Assembly: GCF_016918785.1 (NCBI RefSeq)
Contig: NZ_JAFFPT010000079.1
Span: 62,001-126,000, forward strand
Reading direction: 5' to 3'
DNA length: 64,000 nucleotides
Source: Leptospira ainazelensis
Lineage (GTDB): Bacteria; Spirochaetota; Leptospiria; Leptospirales; Leptospiraceae
Below are positions 43,166 to 59,971 of this stretch, piece after piece. The stretch's first letter is position 1; every line of letters starts with the position of its first letter. The notes under the pieces are model-generated. The model searched no databases. It was given only the letters and a program-made list of their open reading frames with translations, and was not told the DNA's origin. The translations under genes were made by a program, and so were the position numbers.

Positions 43166-43989
43166 GGGATAAAAAGATGGAATCTGTGTTTTTGATCTTC
43201 CGGGATTTTATCCGCCAAAACTTCCCTTATATAAGGAAGCGGATAACGTTTTGAAAAGTGGATGAGAACGATCTTTTCATTCTTAAAGGAGGAAAGGTTT
43301 TCGAGAATTTCATCCAGATGAATATGTCCCCATTCGCGCGCGCGTTCTACGTTTCTTTCTTGATCGATATAAGTACATTCAATAAATAGAATACTTGAAT
43401 TTGCTACGTCCTCGCTTTCCAAAACGTATTCTATCTTTGTGTCTCCGGAAAAACTGATCACGGGGATCGAACTCAGCTCGGAAACTTCCCGATTCTCCTT
43501 CAGAATTTTGTTTAGCTCGTGCTGCGGAAGAGATTGAAATTCTTTTTTGAGTTTTTTTCTCTTTTCGTAGATCGTATAACCTTGGGAAGGAACACGATGA
43601 AAGGTTTTGTGAGGGGAAAAAAAATGGGTGGAATCCAAATCCACTTTTTCTCCCGGAGCCACCGCGCGTAAATCGTAGTGATAGGGAAAGTCTTCGATTT
43701 TAGAATAAAGATCCAAAATTTTTCTCATCGGCTCTTCGAGAGCGGGCGGAACAAAAATTTTCGGGGGTTTTAGTTTGCGAAGAGATCTCTGAGAAATATA
43801 ATACGGAAGCCCCGCGGAATGATCCAGATGAGAATGAGTCAAGAGCAAAGTATCAAGATGAATCCGATTCGGATTCTGCGCGCCGATATCAAACATCAGA
43901 CTCAAAGACGGAAGATAGATCGATGTACGAATCCCACCTTCCGAAATTCCTTCAAACTGATATTGTTTGTGCTGGAACTTACAATACAC
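43162..43989 (-). CDS. MBL-fold metallo-hydrolase (RNase Z-like)
   Basis: The 275-residue protein shows the metallo-beta-lactamase HxHxDH motif in [13 protein letters not shown] (about 51-63). An Asp follows in [11 protein letters not shown], and a C-terminal His in WGHIHLDEI and LIHFSKRY. The layout resembles RNase Z/arylsulfatase-like members, but an RNA substrate is not proven. It is directly downstream of the inactive M16 gene, with adjacent stop and start codons. Confidence 0.83.
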   Translation of the reverse strand: MYCKFQHKQYQFEGISEGGIRTSIYLPSLSLMFDIGAQNPNRIHLDTLLLTHSHLDHSAGLPYYISQRSLRKLKPPKIFVPPALEEPMRKILDLYSKIEDFPYHYDLRAVAPGEKVDLDSTHFFSPHKTFHRVPSQGYTIYEKRKKLKKEFQSLPQHELNKILKENREVSELSSIPVISFSGDTKIEYVLESEDVANSSILFIECTYIDQERNVERAREWGHIHLDEILENLSSFKNEKIVLIHFSKRYPLPYIREVLADKIPEDQKHRFHLFIP

Positions 43990-45426
43990 TCAGGGAATCC
44001 TTTCCTCCGGAGAAATCGTCCGGGTCGTTTCCTTTAATCCTTTCGTAATATCCTTCGGTCCAGTGAGAATCGTTTTTACTCCGGAACTTACGAAGTATTT
44101 TTTTCCGACCCTTTTGAGATCGGAAAGAGTAACGGCCTGAATTTTATCACGATAATTTTTAAGATAATCCGAAGACATGTTGTGTTCCCGAAATCGAAGC
44201 GTGTTGTGAAGAATTCCCATCTTATCCGCAAACTGAAAGATAAACCGATTTACGATCGATTGTTTCGCCGTTTCAAGTTCCTGTTCGGTGATCTTGGAAA
44301 TCGTCTCTTCGCTTAATATTTCCTTCATAAGATCGTAAACTTCCTTGGTCGTGGAAGTTTTTGTCTGAGTCGTAAAGTAAACGATTCCATAGTCTTTTTC
44401 AAAATAAGTTGCGCTATTGGAGGAATACGCAAGCCCGCGATCGGACCGGATTTTTTGCATAAAGTAAGAACTAAAACCGCCGCCTCCGATGATGTAGTTA
44501 ACGAGTTGGATCGCGTAAAAATCGGGGTCTCTGTGAGGTGGAAGAATTCCCGTCATCATTACGATACTCTGGGTCGCGTCCTTCTCTACGTTTAAGATTT
44601 GATACGAAAGAGAATCCAAATTCTTCTTTAAACCTTGTGTGCTTACGAGAAGCCTTTTGTCTTCTCGAACGACCGCACGATCCGGAAGTAACGAAACGAT
44701 CAGGGGTTCCGCTTCCTTTTTTTTCAAGTCGCCCGTGAGCAGGACGACTCTTCCGGACGTGGAAACCACCTTGTCGAAATAATCTTTGAGATCGGAAGAT
44801 TGGATTTTTGAAAGAGAATCCAGTTCGGCGCTTTTACCGAGAACCGTTCCTTTGTAGACGAGTTCCGCTGTTTTTCGATAGGCGATGTCCGGAAGTTTAT
44901 CGTTTCTACGTTTGATCGCTTCCTCGAGTTTGAGTTTTGCGACCGAAAATCCCTCTTCGTTTAACAAAGGGTTGGAAATAAATTCTTTCAGAAGGGGGAG
45001 AATTTCCTTTTCGAATCGGGAAAGATACGAAACGGTCAGCACGACCTTGTCCGAGTTCGCGTCGGTATCGAGTTTGGCTCCGTATCCTTCGAGGGTTTCC
45101 AAAAATTTGCTCCCGGGCGCGGAAGCGGTTCCGCTGTGTTTCCAGGCTTCCACAAAAAGTTCAGGGATTTCGGGACGTAACTCCGGATTGGAAAGGATTC
45201 CGGAATAGATATGAATTTCCAGATTGCGAAGCGGAAATTCCTCTCCCGGCAAAAACAAAACTTCGGTTCCTTTTCCGGAGGAAAAAGTCTGCACTTCGGG
45301 AAACTCGAAACTCAAGGGAGGGATTTTTAAGTTTTTTACAAAGTCTCCCGGAGCAGAAGAAAGCGGCGAGATGAATGCGATCGATACGATCAGAAAATAG
45401 TATAATTTTTGAATATAAGGTTTCAT
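43990..45426 (-). CDS. M16-family peptidase homologue, probably inactive subunit
   Basis: The 478-residue protein has a signal peptide ([20 protein letters not shown]). It follows the M16 fold (R-Y-like [14 protein letters not shown], i.e. the RxxxGLAY motif in the second half) but lacks the zinc HxxEH motif: the equivalent site reads [13 protein letters not shown]16 peptidases often function as an active subunit with an inactive partner. The neighbouring gene, 21 bp upstream, encodes the partner with an intact HxxEH. Confidence 0.83.
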   Translation of the reverse strand: MKPYIQKLYYFLIVSIAFISPLSSAPGDFVKNLKIPPLSFEFPEVQTFSSGKGTEVLFLPGEEFPLRNLEIHIYSGILSNPELRPEIPELFVEAWKHSGTASAPGSKFLETLEGYGAKLDTDANSDKVVLTVSYLSRFEKEILPLLKEFISNPLLNEEGFSVAKLKLEEAIKRRNDKLPDIAYRKTAELVYKGTVLGKSAELDSLSKIQSSDLKDYFDKVVSTSGRVVLLTGDLKKKEAEPLIVSLLPDRAVVREDKRLLVSTQGLKKNLDSLSYQILNVEKDATQSIVMMTGILPPHRDPDFYAIQLVNYIIGGGGFSSYFMQKIRSDRGLAYSSNSATYFEKDYGIVYFTTQTKTSTTKEVYDLMKEILSEETISKITEQELETAKQSIVNRFIFQFADKMGILHNTLRFREHNMSSDYLKNYRDKIQAVTLSDLKRVGKKYFVSSGVKTILTGPKDITKGLKETTRTISPEERIP

Positions 45427-45447
45427 GAATTTATTTTAGTTCGAGTC

Positions 45448-47031
<1,584 letters not shown>

Positions 47032-47122
47032 GCTTACAGTCTTTCCTCTTTGGGACCTGGTGTCCAGAAGTTCACGAAAAAATCCTGCTTCCTTTTACTC
47101 CCAATCGGGAAATGCTTGTCTC

Positions 47123-47814
<692 letters not shown>

Positions 47815-47818
<4 letters not shown>

Positions 47819-48240
47819 GACTTGTTTTTTTCTGCATCCTATCGATCTTATTTTTCATCGAATGTTCTTCCGGCGCGAGAAAACCCGTTGAAAACGGAAA
47901 GGAAGAATCCACAACGACGGTTCAAGAAGAATCGAACGCAAACTCCGCGGACGAATACATCAAGGCGACCGAAGGTTTTATCAACGGAGATACGTTTCAA
48001 GTTGTGATTTCTTCATTGGAAGGAAGTCAGGAAAACGCACAAGACCTCGCCCGCAAAAGAGCGATCAATCTTTTGATCGCGGAAAAAGGGGAAACGTTTC
48101 GCTCCTCCGATAAGATCGTCATCAAAGAGTTAGTCGAAACCAAGGGAAAAATCGTCAAGTCATCGGGGGCGATCCACGGAAAGACTTACTTTCTGTTTCA
48201 AGTCAATTCTCCCGGTTTGAGATCTTCTTTGAAAAGATAA
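47815..48240 (+). CDS. Small hypothetical lipoprotein
   Basis: The 141-residue protein has a lipoprotein signal ([17 protein letters not shown]). The mature part begins with a Glu/Ser/Thr-rich linker and ends in a domain with [20 protein letters not shown] and [12 protein letters not shown], reminiscent of LPP20/SIMPL-type lipoprotein domains, without a firm match. Second gene of a two-gene operon, followed by two terminator hairpins. Confidence 0.72.
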
Positions 48241-48300
48241 TCGATCGTTAGGCGCCGCAAGATTTGCGGCCTTTGCATGTATGTCTTTGTATGGACCTGC

Positions 48301-48334
48301 AAAAAAAGAGGACCGCGAATGCGATCCTCTTTTT
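48301..48334. terminator. Bidirectional terminator
   Basis: A poly-A tract and GAGGA-CGC pair with GCG-TCCTC and a T tract around a GAAT loop. It lies between the convergent lipoprotein operon and the secreted 131-residue protein gene. A smaller hairpin, GCCGCAA-GAT-TTGCGGC, is at 48254-48270. Confidence 0.82.
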
Positions 48335-48363
48335 ACGACATCAGTTTTACGACTGAAAAAACG

Positions 48364-48759
<396 letters not shown>

Positions 48760-48890
48760 GTTAGTTTGACCAATTTGTTCGAGGATTTGTTCAAGAAAAG
48801 AATTCTTCGCTTCTCTAAACGTTAGACCTCCGACTCTCTTACTTCTTGCTCCTATTTCTTAAGGAATTTTGGGAAAACTCTGCGGTTGGA

Positions 48891-49460
48891 TTAAATTTGA
48901 AACTGGCTGATCGATTCCGGCTTTCCGAAGATCCTTTCCAAATCCACGGAAAAGTCTTTGAGAAAAACGGAAGAAACCTTCCCGGTTGTCGCCGAAACAA
49001 CGAGTTGAAAACCGGATTCTCCATTGGAAAAAACTTCGATCGATCTTTCCATCGGGTCTAAGATCCAGTATTCTTTGACTCCGTGTTTTTCGTAGAGTTT
49101 CTTCTTGGTCTTGAGATCGTGATACGCGTTCCCTTCGGAGAGAATTTCCGCGACCCAATCGGGAGCGCCTTCGACTCTCGTCCTTTGAATGATAGAACTT
49201 CTTTCTTTTGCAATGAAGATCAGGTCGGGTTGAACTACGTTGTACTCGTCCAGAAGAACGTCGATGGGAGAAGCGAGAGTTATCCCGTTCTGATTTTTTC
49301 TTACAAACTGCATTAAATAAAAATGTAGTTCGCCAGAAATTCTTTGATGCTCGGGAATCGGAGCTGGAACCATAAATATTTCACCATCCAAAAGTTCCGC
49401 CAAGGTTCCTTCCGGAAGTTTGGCGAGATCTTTATCCGTTTTGAATTCGGTCATTGGCAT
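48891..49460 (-). CDS. Uma2-family (DUF820) putative endonuclease
   Basis: The 189-residue protein has the Uma2 order: [32 protein letters not shown], the [11 protein letters not shown] strand with the conserved Glu, [17 protein letters not shown], and a C-terminal ERIFG. The D...E-x-K-like core places it in the PD-(D/E)XK nuclease superfamily. Biological role unknown. Solitary gene. Confidence 0.88.
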   Translation of the reverse strand: MPMTEFKTDKDLAKLPEGTLAELLDGEIFMVPAPIPEHQRISGELHFYLMQFVRKNQNGITLASPIDVLLDEYNVVQPDLIFIAKERSSIIQRTRVEGAPDWVAEILSEGNAYHDLKTKKKLYEKHGVKEYWILDPMERSIEVFSNGESGFQLVVSATTGKVSSVFLKDFSVDLERIFGKPESISQFQI

Positions 49461-49572
49461 AGTGAGAACTCATTCTAAGATGGGGTTTAAAACCGGAACA
49501 GTTCAACCTCTTTTTGAAATCAGATTCTGAACGATTCAGAATCGAATGTCAACCGAATCTTGGGGAGCGGTT

Positions 49573-50060
49573 TTATTTGTAATTCGTAAATTGAACGTCA
49601 AAAGGAAGATCGGAAGTTTTCAAAAGGTGGATCACTTCCTGGAGGTCGTCCTTTTTCTTTCCGACGACGCGGACCGATTCTCCCATGATGGTGACGCTGA
49701 CCTTGAGTTTAGAATCTTTGATCAGTCTTGTGACTTCCTTGGTCTGTTCCTTTTCCATTCCTTTTCGGATCTTGACCTTCATACGAACCGTTCCGCCGGT
49801 CGCGGGTTCGATCTTGGATTTGAAATCGAAATTTTTCAGACCGATTCCGCGTTTCGCCATTTTGGAAACCAAAACGTCGATGACACTTTCGAGTTTTCCT
49901 TCGTTATCGGAAGTGAGGATCAATTGCTCTTCTTCCAATTGGATGTCGGATTTAGAACCCTTAAAATCAAAACGTGTTTTGATTTCACCGAGGGCTTGTG
50001 TAACCGCGTTGATCAATTCGGGTCTGCTGATTTCAGAAACTACGTCAAAGGATGGATCGC

Positions 50061-50064
<4 letters not shown>
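49573..50064 (-). CDS. yajQ: YajQ-family cyclic-di-GMP-binding protein
   Basis: It is full length at 163 residues and starts MSDPSFDVVSEISRPELINA, typical of YajQ. Members bind nucleic acid or cyclic-di-GMP and influence virulence regulation in some bacteria. The motifs RFDFKGSKSDIQ and KDDLQEVIHLLK are conserved. It overlaps alaS by 4 bp (ATGA). The window also encodes an EAL phosphodiesterase, but no direct link is shown. Confidence 0.9.
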
Positions 50065-52902
<2,838 letters not shown>

Positions 52903-52903
52903 G

Positions 52904-53318
<415 letters not shown>

Positions 53319-53334
53319 TCTTAAATCGGTCTCC

Positions 53335-53784
53335 TTAGATTTCCAGTTTCACAGGCTTTTGCGCCTGGAGGTTGTGTTCAGCACCCGGAAATATTTTACA
53401 ATGGGTGAGCATTTTGTCTCCGAGTTTGCTTTTTGGAAGCATTCCCTTAACAGCCTCGTAAATGATTTTTTCAGGTTGTTTAGCGATGAGATCTTTGAAA
53501 GTAGTTTCAGTCATTCCACCCGGATAACGAGAGTGATGATAATACTTCTTTTGAGTTTCTTTGTTACCGGTTACTTTCACTTTAGAAGCATTGATAACAA
53601 TGATGTTGTCTCCACAATCTTGGTTAGGAGTAAAAGTTGCTTTGTGTTTTCCGCGAAGTCTTGCGGCAATCCCGGAGACAAGTCTTCCGAGGGTCTTTCC
53701 TTCCGCATCCACTACGAACCAGCCTTTAACGGCGTTTTCTTTCGTAAGAGAAGGAGTTTTATGTGCTTTTGATAATACTGACAT
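53335..53784 (-). CDS. rplM: 50S ribosomal protein L13
   Basis: The 149-residue protein contains [34 protein letters not shown] and the [10 protein letters not shown] motif of L13. It is followed by rpsI, the standard gene order. Confidence 0.97.
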   Translation of the reverse strand: MSVLSKAHKTPSLTKENAVKGWFVVDAEGKTLGRLVSGIAARLRGKHKATFTPNQDCGDNIIVINASKVKVTGNKETQKKYYHHSRYPGGMTETTFKDLIAKQPEKIIYEAVKGMLPKSKLGDKMLTHCKIFPGAEHNLQAQKPVKLEI

Positions 53785-54121
53785 GAAAATCGTCCTGTAG
53801 GTGCCAGATTTTCGCTCTGACCCCCAAAGTCAAGAAAAAAGAACCAAAATACCGGAAAGGAAGCGTTTGAGAGAAAGACTCTCTTTCGGTTTCCTTTTGA
53901 ATTGTGAGAGTTCCTACTTTTTTGTCTTCCGCTTGAAAAGATGAAATTTCCCTTTTTACGCGGGCGATTCGCTCGCAAATTTTTTTCTACAAAAGGCTCG
54001 CGACTGCGCTTTTCGCTCCAATTCCTTTGGAATTTCCGCTTCAATCGCGATCGCGGAATTTTTTCGAAAGAGGAAAATTCTTTGGAGAAAACCTCGGTAA
54101 AAGTTAGAGTTCCTACTTTTT
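53785..54121. other. Intergenic region with a repeated GAGTTCCTAC motif
   Basis: No gene is seen. GAGTTCCTAC followed by a T tract occurs at 53908-53917 and 54107-54116, and again at 55814-55823. The region presumably holds the rplM promoter. Confidence 0.45.
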
Positions 54122-54751
54122 CTACTTACATGCAGTCTTGAGTTTGGTTGAAATCGTTAGATCCACGTCGGGCCAGAGTTTGGAGATTCCGTCCTTGCCT
54201 TTGTGAAGGTCGTTACAGACTTGGTTCAGGGCTTCGACGGAAGAAAGCGCTTTGAAATCTCCGAGTTCGATCTTGGTCGTAGCTTCTATTTGCGATTCTT
54301 CCGAGATGGAAAAGTTCACTTCGATCTTTTTCGTTACCCCGTTAAACTGAAGTTGAATCACTCCCTTCCCCGCTTTTTTGTCGGAATTCAACTCGGCGGA
54401 TAAAACCTTTCCTTCGATTTTTCCGTTTTTCTTCAGAGGAGAAAAAAATGCGGATTTGATCTTCGCGTCTCTCTCATTGTTAGCTGAATTCACCGTATTC
54501 GGATCGATTCTAAATTTGAGACCCTTCAAGGCTTTTTCCGGAGACTTTCCGGACGAAGTTCCGTCCACTTCAATCGTATCGAAGGAACCTCCGACTCCGG
54601 TCTTCTCCGTAAACTTGAAAGCCTTCCATCCGAACTTTGTGGAGGAATGATCATAAATGTAAGAGCAGTTTTTGTTTTTGGCCGGCTCTTCCGAAAATCC
54701 GGCGACAAACGGAAGGAGGATCAAAGAATAGAATAGAATGATTCGTTTCAT
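54122..54751 (-). CDS. YceI-family periplasmic protein
   Basis: The 209-residue protein has a signal peptide ([16 protein letters not shown]) and a YceI lipocalin-like barrel: [34 protein letters not shown] with the typical charged pattern ([11 protein letters not shown]), and a C-terminal [10 protein letters not shown]. YceI proteins bind isoprenoid-like ligands in the periplasm. The divergent thiL starts 60 bp away on the plus strand. Confidence 0.85.
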   Translation of the reverse strand: MKRIILFYSLILLPFVAGFSEEPAKNKNCSYIYDHSSTKFGWKAFKFTEKTGVGGSFDTIEVDGTSSGKSPEKALKGLKFRIDPNTVNSANNERDAKIKSAFFSPLKKNGKIEGKVLSAELNSDKKAGKGVIQLQFNGVTKKIEVNFSISEESQIEATTKIELGDFKALSSVEALNQVCNDLHKGKDGISKLWPDVDLTISTKLKTACK

Positions 54752-54810
54752 AGTCTCTCAGACTGATCCGAAATCAAAGAAAGTCAAGATTTTTGAAGGA
54801 AAATTCGAAT

Positions 54811-55716
54811 TTGAAAGAATCGGAAATCATCCGCACCCTCTATCCTCCCGGTTCCGTTCAGACTGACGATTGTTATCTGGACGAAGAAGGTCGGATCTAC
54901 ACGACAGACACGATCTCCGAAGGAACTCATTTTCGAACCGAATGGAGCGGACCGAGAGAAATCGCAAAAAAACTCGTGGAAGTAAACGTCTCCGATATCG
55001 CCGCCGGAGGAGGAGTTCCCACAAAAGCGTTTTTAAACCTAGGCCTCAGCGCGAAATATTCAAAAGAAGAATGGATTCTTCCTTTTTCAGAAACTCTTTC
55101 GGAGATTCTTTCTTCTTACGGAATTTCTCTCTGCGGAGGGGACACGTATCGTTCTCCTTCCCTCAATCTTACTCTGACACTGGTCGGAACAACGGCCCTT
55201 CCCTGGAAACGATCCGGCGGAAAAAAGGGCGACTTTCTCTATCTTTCGGGCTCTGTCGGTCTCTCTCAACTCGGTTATAAAATTCTAAACGAAGACCTCA
55301 AAGTTCCGGAACCTCTTCGAAACCTTTCCTTGGAAAAACATCTTTCTCCAAAAGCCAGATTGAACGTAGCGCAAGAACTCTCCAAAAATTTTCCGGTATC
55401 CTCTTGTATGGATCTCACGGACGGACTTCTCCAGGATCTTCCCAAACTCGCGGCTTCTTCCGAATTGGGTCTTGAAATTTTTCTGGAAAAGATTCCACTC
55501 ATCGACGGCACATCTTCTTTTTTGAGTTTAGGGGAAGCCTTAAGCTCGGGAGAAGAATTGGAGCTTCTTTTTTTAAGTCCTAAGGAACTCCCGAACACGT
55601 TATGCGGGATTCCGATTACAAAAATCGGAACTACGACTTCGGAATGGAAAGGAGTTCGTTATTTCGAAAAAGGCACCGAAAAGAATTTCGAACATTTCGG
55701 TTTTGAACATTTTTGA
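54811..55716 (+). CDS. thiL: Thiamine-phosphate kinase
   Basis: ThiL phosphorylates thiamine monophosphate to thiamine pyrophosphate. The start is chosen as the TTG at 54811, because AAGGA lies 9-10 bases upstream; a TTG at 54793 would add six residues. Conserved AIR-synthase-fold motifs are present: a shortened [27 protein letters not shown], the second metal-binding loop LCGGDTYRS, and [13 protein letters not shown]. It is about 301 residues, close to the family length. Confidence 0.88.
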   Translation: MKESEIIRTLYPPGSVQTDDCYLDEEGRIYTTDTISEGTHFRTEWSGPREIAKKLVEVNVSDIAAGGGVPTKAFLNLGLSAKYSKEEWILPFSETLSEILSSYGISLCGGDTYRSPSLNLTLTLVGTTALPWKRSGGKKGDFLYLSGSVGLSQLGYKILNEDLKVPEPLRNLSLEKHLSPKARLNVAQELSKNFPVSSCMDLTDGLLQDLPKLAASSELGLEIFLEKIPLIDGTSSFLSLGEALSSGEELELLFLSPKELPNTLCGIPITKIGTTTSEWKGVRYFEKGTEKNFEHFGFEHF

Positions 55717-55844
55717 TTTTTTTTGAAAGAGTCGGAATTCTTTTTGAAAACGTTCCCTTTTTCCGCCCTTTTTTGCGCTTAGGTTGTTTTCTGTAAGAAC
55801 CCGTTTTTTTTAGGAGTTCCTACTTTTCTATTTCTTAAAATTCC

Positions 55845-55875
55845 ATCCCCGCTATTTATTTTGCGGGGATTTTAT
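55845..55875 (+). terminator. Terminator after thiL
   Basis: ATCCCCGC (55845-55852) pairs with GCGGGGAT (55863-55870), followed by TTTTAT. It may also act on the convergent VWA/DUF1554 gene. Confidence 0.72.
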
Positions 55876-55947
55876 AAATGTCCGATTTCATTTTTTTTTC
55901 GGTCTGACTTTCTTTGTCGTCCCATTCGAAATCGGATTCTTCTTGGA

Positions 55948-58902
55948 TCATTGTTCTACGCAGTAAATCTTTTTCGCGTTGTTACAACTATCGCCTGCGT
56001 TGTCGTCCAGACCAAGAACCGTCGTCGCGTTCGCTGTTCCCGTGGAACCGGTTCCTGCCGTACTCGTAAAACCGCTACAAGTGTTTGTGTCTTCCGACCA
56101 AGTCCATGGACCGGTCCCCGTGATGTCGATCCCCGTCCAAATTCCTTCCGCAGCATTTCCGATTCCCGCAACGAGAGGGAATGGAAACTTTTTATTTACG
56201 TCCGTAGTTCCGACCCAAGTTCGATTGTCGCCCGATTGAAAATACGCTACTTTTGATTTCAAAGGCCAATCCGTTGTGCTCGGATTTCGAACGGTTCCAA
56301 CCCATAACAGCGCCTTATAAGTTCCGTTCGCGGGTTTGTTCGCGTCCGCGTTACAAAGCGCATCGGCCGTTGTTACGACCGCGTTTGCATCCGCGCCAAA
56401 ATTACCGTCATGCGTGCTTGCGGAGACGAAAATTCTTCTGCTTACGGGAGTCACCGGAGAGGTCGTATCCGCCGAAGCGATCGGATACGCCGGACAATTC
56501 GCGACGTTCCCCACGGTCGTATTTGTATTCCCCGAAGTCGTAGCATCTTTCCAGGTATATCTGTATTCTAAACCGAGAATTCGATTGGCGCTCGCGCTCG
56601 CGGGAAGATCGGTAAATCCGGAATACTTCGTAAAAACCAGATTCCCATTGATCATCGTATAACTAAAACCGGTCGGATTTGTCGCGGTCTGCGTTCCCGT
56701 TGGAACCAAATTCGCAGCGATAAAATCGGCCCCGTCGATATTTCTAGTATTGGGAATCGCATACAATTTCACGCTTCCCGGACTGATATTCCCCGTAGTA
56801 GGAGCGGTTCCGGTCGGGAACAAGGCCGTATTCGGATTTCCGGAAGTAAAGGTTCGATTCCAAGTAGCATCATACTTTCCTAATGGATATCCGCCCTGTA
56901 ACGCTACCATATTGTCCACGATCGAATTTAAGTAATTACTAATGCTATTGGAGGTCCCGCACAAGGAAGTCACACTTCCACCGCTCGTAGTCGCGATATC
57001 TTTTAAAGAATAAACCATATCGTCTCGACCCAAATTGTTAGGAGTATTCAACAGTTGATTTGTAAGAGTGGTATTTCCAATGTTCGCGAGAGTTCTATAG
57101 TGAGCCACTTGTCCGCTCGTCGCCCACTGTGTGGAACTCGTAATCTCCCCTTTACAAAAAACCTCGGTCCTCGTATGAAAGTTCGTCAAAGTAAGACTCG
57201 AATACGCCGAAGGATCGATACTTTTCGAAGTGTCGATCGTCGTATAATCGTTGCTCTGCGAGTTGAGAGCGATGATACCGTAAACTTTCGTATTGGCCCG
57301 ATCCGCAAAAAGATTTAAGATCGTGTTGACCGAAGGCGCTCCGGTGGCGCCCGTTGTAGTATCTCTCAAAGAATCCAAGAAGTCAGTATACGTCCTTCCG
57401 CTTCCGAGAACGGGAGTCCCCGCGCTTCCTGCGTTGTAATACAAAGGACTCGTTGGAAACGTAACCGATCGTGCATCCGGAAAAACGTCCGGAGAATCCA
57501 GAGGGCCCCAAGGAGTCGAAAGGGAACCGAAGGTCGCATTATAACTGTCCCAGTGATTGTACATATCCCCTTCGTCGGTGATGATGATGACTGCGGTGGG
57601 AACCGAACTTCTTCCCAATGCGACCTTTTTACTCCAAGCGTTTTGGTTTGTCCCGTTACAAGGATCCTCGGAAGCTACGGAAGTGATCGAACACTTGTCT
57701 CCGTTAGTCGTCCTTCCGCTCGAGGAACAATACGGCTGCGCTCCGGAACAACGCGAACCGCCGGAGGCGTTATTCATCAAAGCTCTTGTGGCCATAAAAA
57801 TTCCGGACTCGAACTGACCTCCGTTGTTTCCAATGGCGTTTAACGTATCCAAAAAAGCGGTTCGGTCCGTCGAAGAACCGACGTCCAGCCAATTCCCGTT
57901 GTCTCCGCTTGAGGACTGAAGTTTCCAACTATCGGTGGTGATCACGGCGATTCTCGCGTTGAGACCGACCGTAGAAACGCGATCGAAGAATGCTACCATC
58001 TTGCTCTTGATCGCGGTTTGAATCGGAGTCATCGTATCCGAGTTGTCGATCACGAATAAAAAGTCCGCCTTAGGAGGAGCCTTTGTGGGAAACGTTTCTC
58101 TCCAAGTACAGGAAACGTTTCTTAGATCCGGAGGAGAAGAACCGCCTCCTCCCAAATTACCGTCCACGAGGGAAGAATAAAGATCCCAAGCTCCCGCTCG
58201 AACGACGGTCACTTCGTATTTTGTATCCACCGTCGCCGTACAGCTCGCACCCGTAGCGGTCACACGAATCGTAACGATAAAAGAAGAATCGGTGGAAGCT
58301 CCGCTCGTAGTACCGATGTTCTGCGAACTATCGTTAAAAACTTTTCTTTGAATTTCATTTCGAACCCATTCGGTAGATCTCTGCTGATCGGTCTGGAGAA
58401 TAAATCTCGCGGATTGGACTCCTCCGGCAACGGAACCCAAATTGATCAAGCTGTAAGAGGCAAAGACGGGCGAAGGAGGAGGCGATTCCGCGGAAGTAGA
58501 ATCATTCGCCAAAGCTGAGAGTAAAGAATTGAGAGCGATCGTTGGACTGTAGATATCGGGCGCCGAACAGGAAGAACCTCCCGACTTCGTTACGATAAAA
58601 CCGGAAATCGACTTATCCTTACCATCGTCGAAACAGTTCCCGATCGTAAGAATCGAAGTCGAAGTTCCGGAAGGACAACCGGCAACCAAACCCGCAGGAA
58701 GTGAAATCGGAAGTCCCGAAGGAACTACCGAATTTAAGATTTCATTCCATTGTTCACTGATTCCAAAAAGCGCATAACTTGCGGCGTCGCTCACTTTTTT
58801 ACAGGAAAAGACCTGCGAAAAAAGAAGAACGAGACAGAGATGAGAAAGAAGAATTTTAGAAAGAACGAAGGAACACGATGAAAAACGAATCTCTTTTGTC
58901 AT
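55948..58902 (-). CDS. Large lipoprotein with VWA-like and DUF1554 domains
   Basis: The 984-residue protein begins with a lipoprotein signal (LLSHLCLVLLFSQVFSC). A von Willebrand factor A-like domain holds a MIDAS-type DxSxx motif in FLFVIDNSDTMTPIQ (about residue 285) and a later AVIIITDEGDMYNHW strand. The C-terminal ~170 residues form a DUF1554 domain (RRIFVSASTHDGNFGADA, then ADALCNADA, and CVEQ at the end), a domain typical of Leptospira surface proteins. It is likely displayed on the cell surface and could bind host or matrix proteins; that role is inference. Confidence 0.87.
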   Translation of the reverse strand: MTKEIRFSSCSFVLSKILLSHLCLVLLFSQVFSCKKVSDAASYALFGISEQWNEILNSVVPSGLPISLPAGLVAGCPSGTSTSILTIGNCFDDGKDKSISGFIVTKSGGSSCSAPDIYSPTIALNSLLSALANDSTSAESPPPSPVFASYSLINLGSVAGGVQSARFILQTDQQRSTEWVRNEIQRKVFNDSSQNIGTTSGASTDSSFIVTIRVTATGASCTATVDTKYEVTVVRAGAWDLYSSLVDGNLGGGGSSPPDLRNVSCTWRETFPTKAPPKADFLFVIDNSDTMTPIQTAIKSKMVAFFDRVSTVGLNARIAVITTDSWKLQSSSGDNGNWLDVGSSTDRTAFLDTLNAIGNNGGQFESGIFMATRALMNNASGGSRCSGAQPYCSSSGRTTNGDKCSITSVASEDPCNGTNQNAWSKKVALGRSSVPTAVIIITDEGDMYNHWDSYNATFGSLSTPWGPLDSPDVFPDARSVTFPTSPLYYNAGSAGTPVLGSGRTYTDFLDSLRDTTTGATGAPSVNTILNLFADRANTKVYGIIALNSQSNDYTTIDTSKSIDPSAYSSLTLTNFHTRTEVFCKGEITSSTQWATSGQVAHYRTLANIGNTTLTNQLLNTPNNLGRDDMVYSLKDIATTSGGSVTSLCGTSNSISNYLNSIVDNMVALQGGYPLGKYDATWNRTFTSGNPNTALFPTGTAPTTGNISPGSVKLYAIPNTRNIDGADFIAANLVPTGTQTATNPTGFSYTMINGNLVFTKYSGFTDLPASASANRILGLEYRYTWKDATTSGNTNTTVGNVANCPAYPIASADTTSPVTPVSRRIFVSASTHDGNFGADANAVVTTADALCNADANKPANGTYKALLWVGTVRNPSTTDWPLKSKVAYFQSGDNRTWVGTTDVNKKFPFPLVAGIGNAAEGIWTGIDITGTGPWTWSEDTNTCSGFTSTAGTGSTGTANATTVLGLDDNAGDSCNNAKKIYCVEQ

Positions 58903-59128
58903 GAAGCTTAAAAGTCCGGAGTTAAAATATATGATTTCTTAAGACGAAGGAAGCTCGAAGAATCAACCGTCCTGACTATTTTTTAGTTCGAAAACGTTAG
59001 TTTCCTTCGAATATTACGTCGAAAAGGTTAATTGTATTGTTTAAAATTCTCCAAAAAAAGGGCGTACCCAAAACGTCGCACGCGAGAATCTACATTCAAT
59101 ATTTTAAATATACATTTTCGGAATCAGA

Positions 59129-59935
59129 ATGAAAGGAACTCCTAACCTCTCGGACCGCGCTCAAAATACCGCCAAACATACAATTCTATCCATAAAGGAC
59201 AACTCTCGAGCGAGAAAAAAGTCAGTCTTCTTCAAGGTATCCTCCTGTCTGTGGGTTCTTTTTGTCGCGGCTTCCTGTTCCGGATTCTCATCCAACGTTA
59301 AGGACTTTACGAATTCCTCCGCCTTTCGAAAGTTTTGCGGTTGCCCTCCCAGCAATCCTGAACCGGTAGAAAGCGGATCGAGAGAAGAAGCGTTGGGAAG
59401 ACTACCCGAAGGCGCCTTGGAGGATTTAGGGACTCCCGATTATTTGGAAAAAGTTTTTACGGGAATCAAGGCCGACTTTGAATACAGCGGAACCAAGTTC
59501 GATACGGTCGCGGACGGTTTGGAAACAAAGGGGATCGCGCTAAAAAGAATCACCGACGAGAATAAAAAACTCCGAGAAATTTTATTGTCGATCGACGGCG
59601 ACGTTTCCTTTCCGAGCGGAAAGGCTACTCTGACACCGGCGGCGAAACTTTTGATCGAAAAAATCGCGGATGCGATGAACGCATACCCCGAAACAAAAGT
59701 GCGAGTCGGCGGACATACGGACAGCGTCGGATATTTTTACGCGAATCTAACGCTGAGTAAGGCCAGAGCCAATTCGGTAAAATCCGAATTGTCAAAAAAA
59801 CACAATCTTCCCGAAAACAGATTCGGAGAAGTCGACGGTTACGCGGATAAATTTAAGATCGTGGACACGATGCTCGCAGAACCAAGAAACAGAAGAACCG
59901 AAATCTACGTAGGCACCGTCCGTCTCGTTCTCTAA
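59129..59935 (+). CDS. OmpA-family lipoprotein
   Basis: The 268-residue protein has an internal hydrophobic segment ending LFVAASC after a long positively charged N-terminus; no alternative ATG is seen. The C-terminal domain is OmpA-like peptidoglycan-binding: VSFPSGKATLTPAAKLLIEK, VGGHTDSVGYFYANLTLSKA, and the RNRRTEIYV end with the conserved Arg pair. It probably anchors the outer membrane to peptidoglycan. The next gene, 36 bp downstream, encodes a probable outer-membrane protein. Confidence 0.87.
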   Translation: MKGTPNLSDRAQNTAKHTILSIKDNSRARKKSVFFKVSSCLWVLFVAASCSGFSSNVKDFTNSSAFRKFCGCPPSNPEPVESGSREEALGRLPEGALEDLGTPDYLEKVFTGIKADFEYSGTKFDTVADGLETKGIALKRITDENKKLREILLSIDGDVSFPSGKATLTPAAKLLIEKIADAMNAYPETKVRVGGHTDSVGYFYANLTLSKARANSVKSELSKKHNLPENRFGEVDGYADKFKIVDTMLAEPRNRRTEIYVGTVRLVL

Positions 59936-59971
59936 AAAAGAGGCGAAACAAAACTCCAAAGGAACGATCCA

